The notes beneath the pieces were generated by a model that had not been told where the DNA came from, searched no databases, and saw only the letters and a list, made by a program, of their open reading frames with translations. Positions 55,152 through 63,259 of a DNA stretch of 64,000 nt are shown in pieces (within the stretch, counting starts at the first letter, position 1; each line of letters starts with the position of its first letter). This DNA is from Pedobacter sp. MC2016-14 (GTDB lineage Bacteria; Bacteroidota; Bacteroidia; Sphingobacteriales; Sphingobacteriaceae). Position numbers and translations under genes: made by a program. Location of the stretch: the NCBI RefSeq assembly GCF_020991475.1, contig NZ_JAJMPA010000004.1:248001-312000 (forward strand), written 5' to 3'.

Positions 55152-56024
55152 TTACTTGTTCATCAATGCTACCATAGCAGCACCAATTTCAGCAGGACTT
55201 TCTACTACAGTAATCCCACACTCTGCCATAATTTTCATTTTAGCAGCAGCAGTATCATCAGCACCACCAACAATGGCACCAGCATGCCCCATTCTACGAC
55301 CCGCAGGTGCAGTCTGACCAGCGATAAAACCTACTACAGGTTTCGTACCGTTATCTTTAATCCAAAGTGCAGCTTCAGCTTCCATACCGCCACCAATTTC
55401 ACCAATCATGATGATACCTTCAGTTTCAGGATCGTTCATTAGCAATTCAACAGCTTGTTTAGTGGTAGTACCAATAATTGGGTCACCACCAATACCAATT
55501 GCAGTAGAGATGCCCATACCAGCTTTTACAACCTGGTCAACAGCCTCATAAGTTAAAGTACCTGATTTAGATACCACACCAATTTTACCTTTTTTAAAGA
55601 TAAAGCCTGGCATAATACCCACTTTAGCTTCATCTGCAGTAATTACACCCGGACAGTTAGGACCAATCAGGATACAATCTTTATCAGAAATATATTCTTT
55701 AACCTGAATCATATCCTTTGTCGGGATACCTTCAGTAATACAAACAATCACTTTAATTCCAGCCTCAGCAGCTTCCATTACCGCATCTGCAGCAAAAGCA
55801 GGTGGCACAAAAATAATAGACACATTGGCACCAGCCTGATCTACAGCATCTTTAACAGTATTAAATACAGGTTTATCAAGATGCGTTTGACCGCCTTTAC
55901 CAGGAGTAACCCCGCCAACAAGATTAGTTCCGTATTCTATCATTTGCGAAGCATGGTATGAACCTTCATTTCCGGTAAAACCCTGAACAATAACTTTCGA
56001 ATCCTTATTTACTAAAACACTCAT
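55152..56024 (-). CDS. sucD: Succinate-CoA ligase subunit alpha
   Basis: TCA-cycle enzyme subunit, 290 aa from ATG 56024 (MSVLVNKDSKVIVQG); the frame opens 7 codons earlier. CoA-binding N-terminal Rossmann domain (GFTGNEGSYHASQMIEYG, GGVTPGKGG), SKSGTLTYEA, and the phospho-His loop GRRMGHAGAIVGG. The sucC partner is not nearby. It has its own -33/-7 promoter and terminator, so dctA upstream is separate. Confidence 0.95.
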   Translation of the reverse strand: MSVLVNKDSKVIVQGFTGNEGSYHASQMIEYGTNLVGGVTPGKGGQTHLDKPVFNTVKDAVDQAGANVSIIFVPPAFAADAVMEAAEAGIKVIVCITEGIPTKDMIQVKEYISDKDCILIGPNCPGVITADEAKVGIMPGFIFKKGKIGVVSKSGTLTYEAVDQVVKAGMGISTAIGIGGDPIIGTTTKQAVELLMNDPETEGIIMIGEIGGGMEAEAALWIKDNGTKPVVGFIAGQTAPAGRRMGHAGAIVGGADDTAAAKMKIMAECGITVVESPAEIGAAMVALMNK

Positions 56025-56042
56025 GTTTCTATTTTTTTGTTG

Positions 56043-56050
56043 CAAACCTA
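56043..56050 (-). promoter_or_regulatory. Promoter of sucD
   Basis: TAGGTTTG on the minus strand, 18 nt upstream of the start, with TTG (56071-56073) 20 nt further upstream: close to the Bacteroidota consensus TTG-N19/20-TAnnTTTG. Confidence 0.55.
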
Positions 56051-56101
56051 AGTAAAATGGAATGCAATATCAAGTCCATAATTATTTAAATGAGCCATTA
56101 A

Positions 56102-57373
56102 TTAAACATTCTCCTCTGCCTTTTCTATTGCGGCAGGCTGAATAGCCAGCTGATACTTAGCCTCATCAAATTCGTTCTCACTTTTTGCAATTACAATTGT
56201 AGCAATTCCATTACCTATCATATTGGTGATTGCGCGGGCTTCAGACATAAATCTATCTACACCCAGCAAAATTGCGATGTGCTCAACTGGCATGATTTTA
56301 AGCGCAGTTAAAGTAGAAGCCAATACAATAAATCCACTTCCCGTTACCCCTGCAGCACCTTTACTCGTTACCATTAATACGGCCAGTACAGAAAGCTGCT
56401 GCCCTATGCTCAGCGATACGCCAAAAACCTGACACAAAAATATAACCGACATAGAAAGGTAAATCGCAGTCCCGTCCAGGTTAAATGAATAACCGGTAGG
56501 GATAACCAATCCTACCACAGATTTTTTACACCCAATGGCTTCCATCTTCTGCATCATACTGGGCAAAACCGATTCAGATGAAGAGGTACCCAAAACAATC
56601 AGAATTTCCTGGCGAATGTATTTCAAATATTGCCAAAGGCTAAATTTATAATAACGGCAAATGCCGTTGAGTACCACAAAAATAAACAGGATGCAGGTTA
56701 AATAAACCGATCCCATTAGTTTGGCCATTGGCAATAGGGTATGCAAGCCATAAGTTCCCACACTATAAGCCATACCACCAAAGGCACCCAGCGGAGCGAA
56801 ACGCATCACTACTTTCATGATGTTAAACAGCACTTTGCTGATTTTCTCAAAAGTACCCAGCAAGGATTTGCCATCTTCAGCAAGTTTACTCAATCCATAA
56901 CCAAAAAGAATCGCAAAAAAGAGAATTTGCAAAATGTCGCCCTTGGTAAAAGACTCAAATACATTATGAGGAATAATGTGCGAAATAAATTCCAGCCAAT
57001 TGATCCCACCTGCCTGATCTGCGTAAGTCTGGATTTTAGAGCTATCCCCCTGCGGCACCTTAATCCCTTCACCAGGTTTTAATACATTGGCCACTACCAT
57101 ACCTATTGCAATGGCCAATGTGGTTACAATCTCAAAATACAACAAAGCCTTTCCACCAACACGTCCTACTTTTTTCATATCCCCCATATGAGCGATACCT
57201 AAAACGATGGTAAAAAATATAATCGGCGCAATGAGCATGCTGATCATATTGATAAAACTTTGACTGATCAACTTAGCATGTGGTGCAAAACCGGGAAAAA
57301 ACGCACCTACTGTTACGCCAAGCGCAATCGCCAGCAGCACTTGAAATGTTAAGTTCGAAAAAATAGATTTCAT
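56102..57373 (-). CDS. dctA: C4-dicarboxylate:cation symporter DctA
   Basis: 423-aa inner-membrane carrier of the DAACS family. Features: eight helices with hairpin loops, LGTSSSESVLPSM (HP1), GYSFNLDGTAIYLS (TM7), SKGAAGVTGSGFIVLASTL (HP2) and DRFMSEARAITNMIGNG (TM8). These read closer to DctA (succinate, fumarate, malate) than to GltP/GltT: NLDGT and the DRFMSEARA pattern. Sits upstream of sucD on the same strand, linking uptake and use of succinate. Confidence 0.92.
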   Translation of the reverse strand: MKSIFSNLTFQVLLAIALGVTVGAFFPGFAPHAKLISQSFINMISMLIAPIIFFTIVLGIAHMGDMKKVGRVGGKALLYFEIVTTLAIAIGMVVANVLKPGEGIKVPQGDSSKIQTYADQAGGINWLEFISHIIPHNVFESFTKGDILQILFFAILFGYGLSKLAEDGKSLLGTFEKISKVLFNIMKVVMRFAPLGAFGGMAYSVGTYGLHTLLPMAKLMGSVYLTCILFIFVVLNGICRYYKFSLWQYLKYIRQEILIVLGTSSSESVLPSMMQKMEAIGCKKSVVGLVIPTGYSFNLDGTAIYLSMSVIFLCQVFGVSLSIGQQLSVLAVLMVTSKGAAGVTGSGFIVLASTLTALKIMPVEHIAILLGVDRFMSEARAITNMIGNGIATIVIAKSENEFDEAKYQLAIQPAAIEKAEENV

Positions 57374-57450
57374 GCCGCTATGATACCATATTAATTGGTA
57401 TTTAGCAAATTGGGCTTAGGTCCCATCACAAATTCTAGTGTACTATACGC

Positions 57451-57489
57451 TTGTGAAGAAGCCATCATGATCTTAATCACAATGGCTTC
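57451..57489. other. Inverted repeats with pseudoknot-like order upstream of dctA
   Basis: GAAGCCAT (57458-57465) pairs with ATGGCTTC (57482-57489); TTGTGA (57451-57456) pairs with TCACAA (57477-57482). The two pairings interleave (a-b-a'-b'), as in an H-type pseudoknot, sharing one base. Lies between GH92 stop and dctA start; could be a leader element or a GH92 terminator without T-run. Confidence 0.4.
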
Positions 57490-57512
57490 CTAAAAGAATT
57501 AATCAGAGTTGT

Positions 57513-59807
57513 TTATTTTTCTGCAGAAATGGAATAGGGAAAATCTTCCTGTTTTGTTCCACGTAATGTATTGGGCTGGTCAGACATATCGATGTCAATA
57601 GTAGCCCCCTTCATCAATGAGGCATGACTAATCCAGTTCTTCCCATAAAGCCTACCATTGTACTTAAATGCCTTAATGTACTTATTCGATGCACTGTTTG
57701 AGCTGGCATTTATGATCACTTTTTTACCGTTCTCCAAATTCAAAGTTACTTTTTTAAACAAGGGTGCACCCAAAACATACTGGTCTACCGCTGGCGTAAC
57801 GGGATAAAATCCTAAGGCAGAAAATACGTACCAGGCAGACGTTTGTCCGTTGTCTTCGTCACCACAATAACCATCCGGTGTAGCTTTGTACATCCTGTTC
57901 ATCGTCTCCCTCGCCCAGTATTGGGTTTTCCAGGGTTGACCCGCATAATTGTACAAATAAATCATATGCTGAATCGGCTGGTTGCCATGTGCGTATTGAC
58001 CCATGTTTGCAATTTGCATTTCTCTGATCTCATGAATCGTGCCTCCGTAATAACTATCGTCATACACAGGAGGAAGGGTAAATACTGAATCCAGCTTCTC
58101 GATGAACTTATTTTTTCCGCCCATCAGCCTGGAGAGGCCGTCAATATCCTGAAATACCGACCATGAATAATGCCAGCTGTTGCCTTCTGTAAATGCATCT
58201 CCCCATTTAAAAGGATTAAATGGCGACTGGAACTTACCATCCTTATTTTTGCCGCGCATCAAACCACTGGCCGGATCAAATAGTTTTTTATAGTTCATCG
58301 CCCGGTTTTTATACACCTCAATCTCAGCGGCAGGTTTACCCAGAGCTCTGCCCAATTGGTAAATGGCAAAGTCATCATAAGCATACTCAAGCGTCCTGGC
58401 GGCATTTTCATTAATATTTACATCATACGGCACGTAGCCAAGTTCATTGTAATACTTAACACCAGCACGACCAACAGCAGTCATCGGTCCTTCATTATTG
58501 GCCCCGTGTTTTACAGCTTCCCACAAAGTATTAACGTCATATCCCCTCAGGCCTTTAATATAAGCATCAGCAACCACAGCGGCAGAATTATTACCAACCA
58601 TTATGTTCGCATACCCAGGACTCGACCATTCCGGCAGCCATCCCCCTTCTTTATAATCATTGGCCAAGCCTTCCTGCATTTCCTTATTGATTGCGGGGTA
58701 CATTAAATTTAAGAAGGGATATAGTGCCCTGAAAGTATCCCAAAAACCTGTACCACCAAACATATATCCAGGTAAAACATTGCCATTGTATGGACTCCAG
58801 TGTACTACCTTATTGCTGGCATCCAATTCGTACAATTTATTCGGAAAAAACAAGGTGCGGTAAAGGCAACTGTAAAAAGTACGTTTCTGATCCAGGGTAC
58901 CACCTTCAACAGTTAAACGGCTCAGGGTTTTGTTCCATATACTTTTTGCCCTGGCTTTAGTCTGCTCAAAATTGTCGCCTGTCAATTCCCTTTTTAAATT
59001 AAGTTCTGCCTGCTCAATGCTGATAAACGAGGAAGCCACCTTCAGATTTACCCTTTCGGCTTTAGTTGTTTTAAAACCGATCACAGCACCAGTATGATCT
59101 GCAGTCTGTTCTAAAACATCATTTAAAAGATCGTTTCCCTTAAAAGTATTGGCAGATGCAAATGCTTTATCAAAATAAATCACAAAGTAGTTTTTAAAGT
59201 TCTTAGGAGTTCCATGTGCATGTTTTGTGCTGTAACCCACAATTTTTCGTTCAGCAGGAATAATTTTAACATATGACCCTTTATCAAACGCATCTACAAC
59301 AACATAAGATTCCTCTGATTTAGGGAAAGTAAATCGGAACTGCGCTGCTCTTTCAGTAGGCGTAATTTCAGTACTAACATCCGCATCAGCAAGATAAACA
59401 CTATAATAATAAGGTGTTACGGTTTCAGATTTGTGCGAAAACCAGCTTGCACGGTCATCTTCCTTAAATTTTAGCTTACCCGTTACTGGCATAATTGAAA
59501 ACTGACCGTAATCGTTCATCCAGGGACTTGGCTGATGCGTTTGCTTAAATCCGCGGATCTTGTCAGCGTCATAGGTATACTGCCATCCATCTCCCATTTT
59601 TCCCGTTTGCGGGGTCCAGAAATTCATGCCCCAGGGTAAAGCAATGGCTGGGTAGGTGTTTCCGTTAGAAAGGTCAATTTTAGATTGTGTACCCATTAAG
59701 GGATTAACGTAAGCTACCACATCTTCTTCCGCAAGAGCTTTTTGAGCTGATGCCTGGTTAAGAAAGAAGAAAGCAATCATCACGTTAAAAAGAAAAAAGT
59801 GTTTCAT
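57513..59807 (-). CDS. GH92-family alpha-mannosidase
   Basis: Exported exo-alpha-mannosidase, 764 aa with signal peptide (ends ASAQ). N-terminal beta-sandwich (~25-270) and (alpha/alpha)6-barrel (~300-740). Family landmarks: YVNPLMGTQS, GGTGFWDTFRALYPFLNLM, and the catalytic loop GDEDNGQTSAWYVFSALGFYP (calcium and general-base residues). GH92 enzymes remove mannose from N-glycans or yeast mannan; linkage is not readable. Last gene of the minus-strand operon, 71 bp after GH29. Confidence 0.94.
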   Translation of the reverse strand: MKHFFLFNVMIAFFFLNQASAQKALAEEDVVAYVNPLMGTQSKIDLSNGNTYPAIALPWGMNFWTPQTGKMGDGWQYTYDADKIRGFKQTHQPSPWMNDYGQFSIMPVTGKLKFKEDDRASWFSHKSETVTPYYYSVYLADADVSTEITPTERAAQFRFTFPKSEESYVVVDAFDKGSYVKIIPAERKIVGYSTKHAHGTPKNFKNYFVIYFDKAFASANTFKGNDLLNDVLEQTADHTGAVIGFKTTKAERVNLKVASSFISIEQAELNLKRELTGDNFEQTKARAKSIWNKTLSRLTVEGGTLDQKRTFYSCLYRTLFFPNKLYELDASNKVVHWSPYNGNVLPGYMFGGTGFWDTFRALYPFLNLMYPAINKEMQEGLANDYKEGGWLPEWSSPGYANIMVGNNSAAVVADAYIKGLRGYDVNTLWEAVKHGANNEGPMTAVGRAGVKYYNELGYVPYDVNINENAARTLEYAYDDFAIYQLGRALGKPAAEIEVYKNRAMNYKKLFDPASGLMRGKNKDGKFQSPFNPFKWGDAFTEGNSWHYSWSVFQDIDGLSRLMGGKNKFIEKLDSVFTLPPVYDDSYYGGTIHEIREMQIANMGQYAHGNQPIQHMIYLYNYAGQPWKTQYWARETMNRMYKATPDGYCGDEDNGQTSAWYVFSALGFYPVTPAVDQYVLGAPLFKKVTLNLENGKKVIINASSNSASNKYIKAFKYNGRLYGKNWISHASLMKGATIDIDMSDQPNTLRGTKQEDFPYSISAEK

Positions 59808-59878
59808 CAGATTATATTTGAGTTTTATCTTTGATAAAGTTATAACATTATTATTTACTAACTGAACAATAACCAGAA

Positions 59879-61303
59879 TTACAACCTTCGTTCATTATAA
59901 ACACCAAATTCAGCAATTGATGGGTTAGATTTAGACCCATCTATCAAGATCCTAACTTTCCCTCCCCATACGCTTTCAAACCGATGAATTTTTACTTTAT
60001 TCGTTTCATTTCCTGAAGTAAGCGGCTTCCATACCCCATTCGAAAAATACTCTAGTCTATAACTATTAATATTCGGTCTCCTTTCAGTAATTACGATCGT
60101 ATTAAATCTTTGATCTTTTTGAAGGTCAATTTCAAACCAAGGATTTTTAACCGAAGGATTAGAACTCCAGGAAGTGCCAAAATTATCATCATTACCAAAG
60201 TCCATAATATTCATATCATCACTCCAGCTGCCATCAGCAGGTTTAAATTTAGCCAGGTTCGGTGAAATGATCGGTGCCGGTCCTTCCGGGAATTTAGGTA
60301 AAGATGAAACTGGCTGGTATAGTTTACCCATTTCTTTCAGTGCAACTATAGCATTGTCATCAATCAATCCATCACGATTCGGTGCAACATTTAAAAGAAA
60401 GTTACAATAGATCTGATTATATGGAAGGGCATTCTCCTTAATCATTTTTTCAGGTGATTTCACCGCTGTTGTTGGGAATGACTCTTTCCAAAACCAATTC
60501 TCCTGTAAAGGCAGGCAAGCAAGTGCAGGAAGACGGTTGCTTTCTTTCGAAATGTGTTGACCCGCACCTTGCTCATAAGATTTGATATCTGTATAAAATA
60601 ATGCTTCTGCTGGATATTTTGCAGAATTTAAGTCCATCACTACGCAACTTGGCTGAAGAGATTTTATTAATGTATACATTTCTTCAAAAGGAACATCATC
60701 ATAGGAAATTCTTGACCAAGGCGCATCCCAGCCATCTATGATTAGCGCCTTAATTTCACCATAGTTAGTCATCAATTCAGTAAGCTGTTGTTTAATCATT
60801 TTTATATGGACCGGAGTAATATGCCCAGGGCGCAATTTATGGTGTGTGTCCAGAATAGAATAATAAAGTGCTACTCCCAGGCCCTGCTTGCGAAAAGCAT
60901 TTACATATTCCCGTACCACGTCTTTTTTATACGGGCTGTTCATCACACTATAATCTGTAGTTTTAGTATCCCAAATTGCGAAACCACTATGGTGCTTTGT
61001 TGTTAAACAACCATAAGACATATTTGCCGACTTCGCTGCTTTAGCCCATTGCTCAGCATTTAATTTCTTTGGGTTAAAAATTGACGGAGAAGCATCCGGA
61101 TCAGCCCAATCATCATTCATATAAGTTGGGATATTGTAATGGATGAACATTCCAAAACCTAAATTTACAAAATCCTGTTGTGCTTCTCTTAACGAAACCG
61201 TCGGTTTTTTTGTATCCTGCGCATAACTAGTGATACTGATGCAAAGACCTGCTATAACAGCAAGGACCATCGTTCTTATCATATTAAAGTTTCCTGTTTT
61301 CAT
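59879..61303 (-). CDS. GH29-family alpha-L-fucosidase with discoidin domain
   Basis: 474 aa, exported (signal peptide ends SYAQ). GH29 barrel ~35-330: LGFGMFIHYNIPTY, TTKHHSGFAIWDT, and the nucleophile Asp190 in ALIIDGWDAPW; then LLNVAPNRDGLI, typical for GH29. Residues ~355-470 form an F5/8-type C (discoidin, CBM32-like) domain that likely binds sugar. The HYN in place of HWG near the N-terminus and HHSGF in place of HHDGF are unusual, so substrate preference may differ from standard enzymes. In operon with BSP (17 bp) and GH92. Confidence 0.88.
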   Translation of the reverse strand: MKTGNFNMIRTMVLAVIAGLCISITSYAQDTKKPTVSLREAQQDFVNLGFGMFIHYNIPTYMNDDWADPDASPSIFNPKKLNAEQWAKAAKSANMSYGCLTTKHHSGFAIWDTKTTDYSVMNSPYKKDVVREYVNAFRKQGLGVALYYSILDTHHKLRPGHITPVHIKMIKQQLTELMTNYGEIKALIIDGWDAPWSRISYDDVPFEEMYTLIKSLQPSCVVMDLNSAKYPAEALFYTDIKSYEQGAGQHISKESNRLPALACLPLQENWFWKESFPTTAVKSPEKMIKENALPYNQIYCNFLLNVAPNRDGLIDDNAIVALKEMGKLYQPVSSLPKFPEGPAPIISPNLAKFKPADGSWSDDMNIMDFGNDDNFGTSWSSNPSVKNPWFEIDLQKDQRFNTIVITERRPNINSYRLEYFSNGVWKPLTSGNETNKVKIHRFESVWGGKVRILIDGSKSNPSIAEFGVYNERRL

Positions 61304-61320
61304 TTGCGTATTTATTGTGT

Positions 61321-62007
61321 TTATGTTGTTTTAGATGCTTGTTTGGCATAATCATCCCAAAGCGAGTCTAATGACTTACCAGTTTGTTTTTCCCAAAAAT
61401 CATTGGTGAAGGTTTTGGCACGAAGTAATTTGTCTGCAGATTTAACCAGACCATTGTGTTCTGCTTCCAGCCAATTTAAAAAGCCTGCCGTCACACGGTA
61501 GCTATTGGTATAGCTAAATGAACTTTTAAAAGCCGGCAAAGACCATCCTGCTCCTTTATTATCCACGCCAAATTTAAACCGTACGTAGTCTGCAATTCCT
61601 TCTGTTAACCATCCCGGACCACTGCCATTTGGGTAGGCCTGTACAAGATGCATTACTTCGTGGGTTAATAGATCTGTATCCTCAGGATGTTTTTCCAACC
61701 AAGCCTGACTGATTACAATAGCGCCATTGTTTGCATAAGCAACACCGTCATAAAGACTATCTACAGATACTTTTACATTTCTTGTGGCGTCCTTATTGAA
61801 AGTCTTAACAAGTTTTGGATAAACCTTGAAAAACACCTCTATCAAATGTTGGTTCACGGCTTCGTTATGCCAGGAGCTTGGAGTGACGAAAGTAAGGTTA
61901 AATCCTTTTTTCGAAATCAGTTTAGTTGTATTGGCAGAAATCCTGCTGCTGTAACACAGCAACAGGATGAAAGAAACCAATAATGGTTTTAAAATTTGTT
62001 TTGTCAT
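61321..62007 (-). CDS. Basic secretory protein (BSP)-family metallopeptidase
   Basis: 228 aa, exported (signal peptide ends near SAN at 24-26). Zinc motif HEVMH with His116, Glu117, His120, followed by LVQAYP and GWLTEGIADYVRF, the BSP/plant pathogen-related peptidase signature with Glu137 as the likely third ligand. BSP domains are metallopeptidases of plants and bacteria. Position between a fucosidase and surface lipoproteins suggests cutting of glycoprotein backbones (inference). 17-bp spacing on each side. Confidence 0.88.
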   Translation of the reverse strand: MTKQILKPLLVSFILLLCYSSRISANTTKLISKKGFNLTFVTPSSWHNEAVNQHLIEVFFKVYPKLVKTFNKDATRNVKVSVDSLYDGVAYANNGAIVISQAWLEKHPEDTDLLTHEVMHLVQAYPNGSGPGWLTEGIADYVRFKFGVDNKGAGWSLPAFKSSFSYTNSYRVTAGFLNWLEAEHNGLVKSADKLLRAKTFTNDFWEKQTGKSLDSLWDDYAKQASKTT

Positions 62008-62024
62008 TTCTATTTTTGTCCTTG

Positions 62025-63236
62025 TTATTTATACCAGAAAGATACTTCACTGATGTTACTATAGGCAGCATCTCCACTTGAGGTGCCAATTACCCTGATT
62101 CTAATGTATCGCACAGGAATTGAATTTTCATCAAACTTCACTTTATATGGTGCTTTCCCATCATCAGTACGAGTCACATCTTTCAGTAAACTCCAGCCCC
62201 TGCCTTGCATTTCCTGGCTCCATCCAGCTACGTTTGGAGGGGTTGCTGTAATCGTTGAGGCATCTAAAACCGATACTCCCCAAATCTCAAATCTAACTGG
62301 ATTATTACAACAGTCGCGACCTATAATTTCAAACTGAGATAAACCAGTATATATTTTTCCTAAATCAAATGTCAACTGATGCGGAAGCGGATGGCTTCCA
62401 TCACTGTGAAAGATATCCGGATACCCTGTTGGACTAGTGTTTCCATTCCATATTTGACTAAGAGATGTTGAGCCGTTGTAAGTACCCACATCATTTGTAA
62501 CATGAACTTCCTTAAATAAGGATTTGTCTAACGGAATAATAATATTTGACAGACTTGTATAATCTGTAGTCGTGAATATGTCAATAGCATTACTTACAGG
62601 CTTGTAACTTGATTTGTATAAAATTGGTGTACCTGATTTATAACCAGGCAGATAAATTGAGTATACAGAAGAATCAATTGTTAACGATTTAATCATATTG
62701 TCATTCATCGTGTATTTAATCTCCGTAGCCACATTAATTGTATCTGCTTTTTCAAAATTCAAGGTAATTCCACTTGTACCCAGATCATATGGGGTAGCTA
62801 CATTTAAAAACCTATTCGTTAAACTTGCTGCGTAACTTTCGCCATAAACTTTAACATTATTAATAGCAACTGGAACAGAACGATTTCCTTTTTGGTCATA
62901 AGAATACACCGTAAATGAATAATCATATTCATTTAAATTCTCAATCATTTTAGAAATCATATCCGCTGGATTATGATTATTTGAATTGAATTGAACAGAA
63001 TCAGCACCATTATTCCAGAATATTCTATACTGGGTTACAGTTGGATCAGGACTGGGATGCCATGAAAGGGTTACTCTATGGTTTCCTGGAGCCGCCTGTA
63101 TTTGCTTTGGAAGTCCGGGATATGTTTTCTCTGCGCCGTCGAGGTAGTCTCTGTAATCAAGCGCGTCTTTACTACAGCTATTAACCAAAAATAAAGTGGC
63201 AATGCAGGCAGTTAGGATATATATATTAAATTTCAT
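62025..63236 (-). CDS. DUF4998 surface lipoprotein with discoidin-like C-terminus
   Basis: 403 aa from ATG 63236 (MKFNIYILTACIATLFLVNSC, lipobox Cys21). A start at 63260 overlapping the upstream stop (TAATG) would add eight residues and is also possible. Residues ~40-135 have a fibronectin-like fold (IQAAPGNHRVTLSWHPSPDP, DUF4998), the middle ~140-245 is beta-rich, and ~255-403 is an F5/8-type C-like domain (PHQLTFDLGK, RFEIWGVS, RYIRIRVIGTSS). Expected on the cell surface as a glycan-binding protein of the SusE/F kind in this PUL; no enzyme motif seen. Confidence 0.82.
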   Translation of the reverse strand: MKFNIYILTACIATLFLVNSCSKDALDYRDYLDGAEKTYPGLPKQIQAAPGNHRVTLSWHPSPDPTVTQYRIFWNNGADSVQFNSNNHNPADMISKMIENLNEYDYSFTVYSYDQKGNRSVPVAINNVKVYGESYAASLTNRFLNVATPYDLGTSGITLNFEKADTINVATEIKYTMNDNMIKSLTIDSSVYSIYLPGYKSGTPILYKSSYKPVSNAIDIFTTTDYTSLSNIIIPLDKSLFKEVHVTNDVGTYNGSTSLSQIWNGNTSPTGYPDIFHSDGSHPLPHQLTFDLGKIYTGLSQFEIIGRDCCNNPVRFEIWGVSVLDASTITATPPNVAGWSQEMQGRGWSLLKDVTRTDDGKAPYKVKFDENSIPVRYIRIRVIGTSSGDAAYSNISEVSFWYK

Positions 63237-63259
63237 ATTAGCTGTTTTAAAATCTGACA

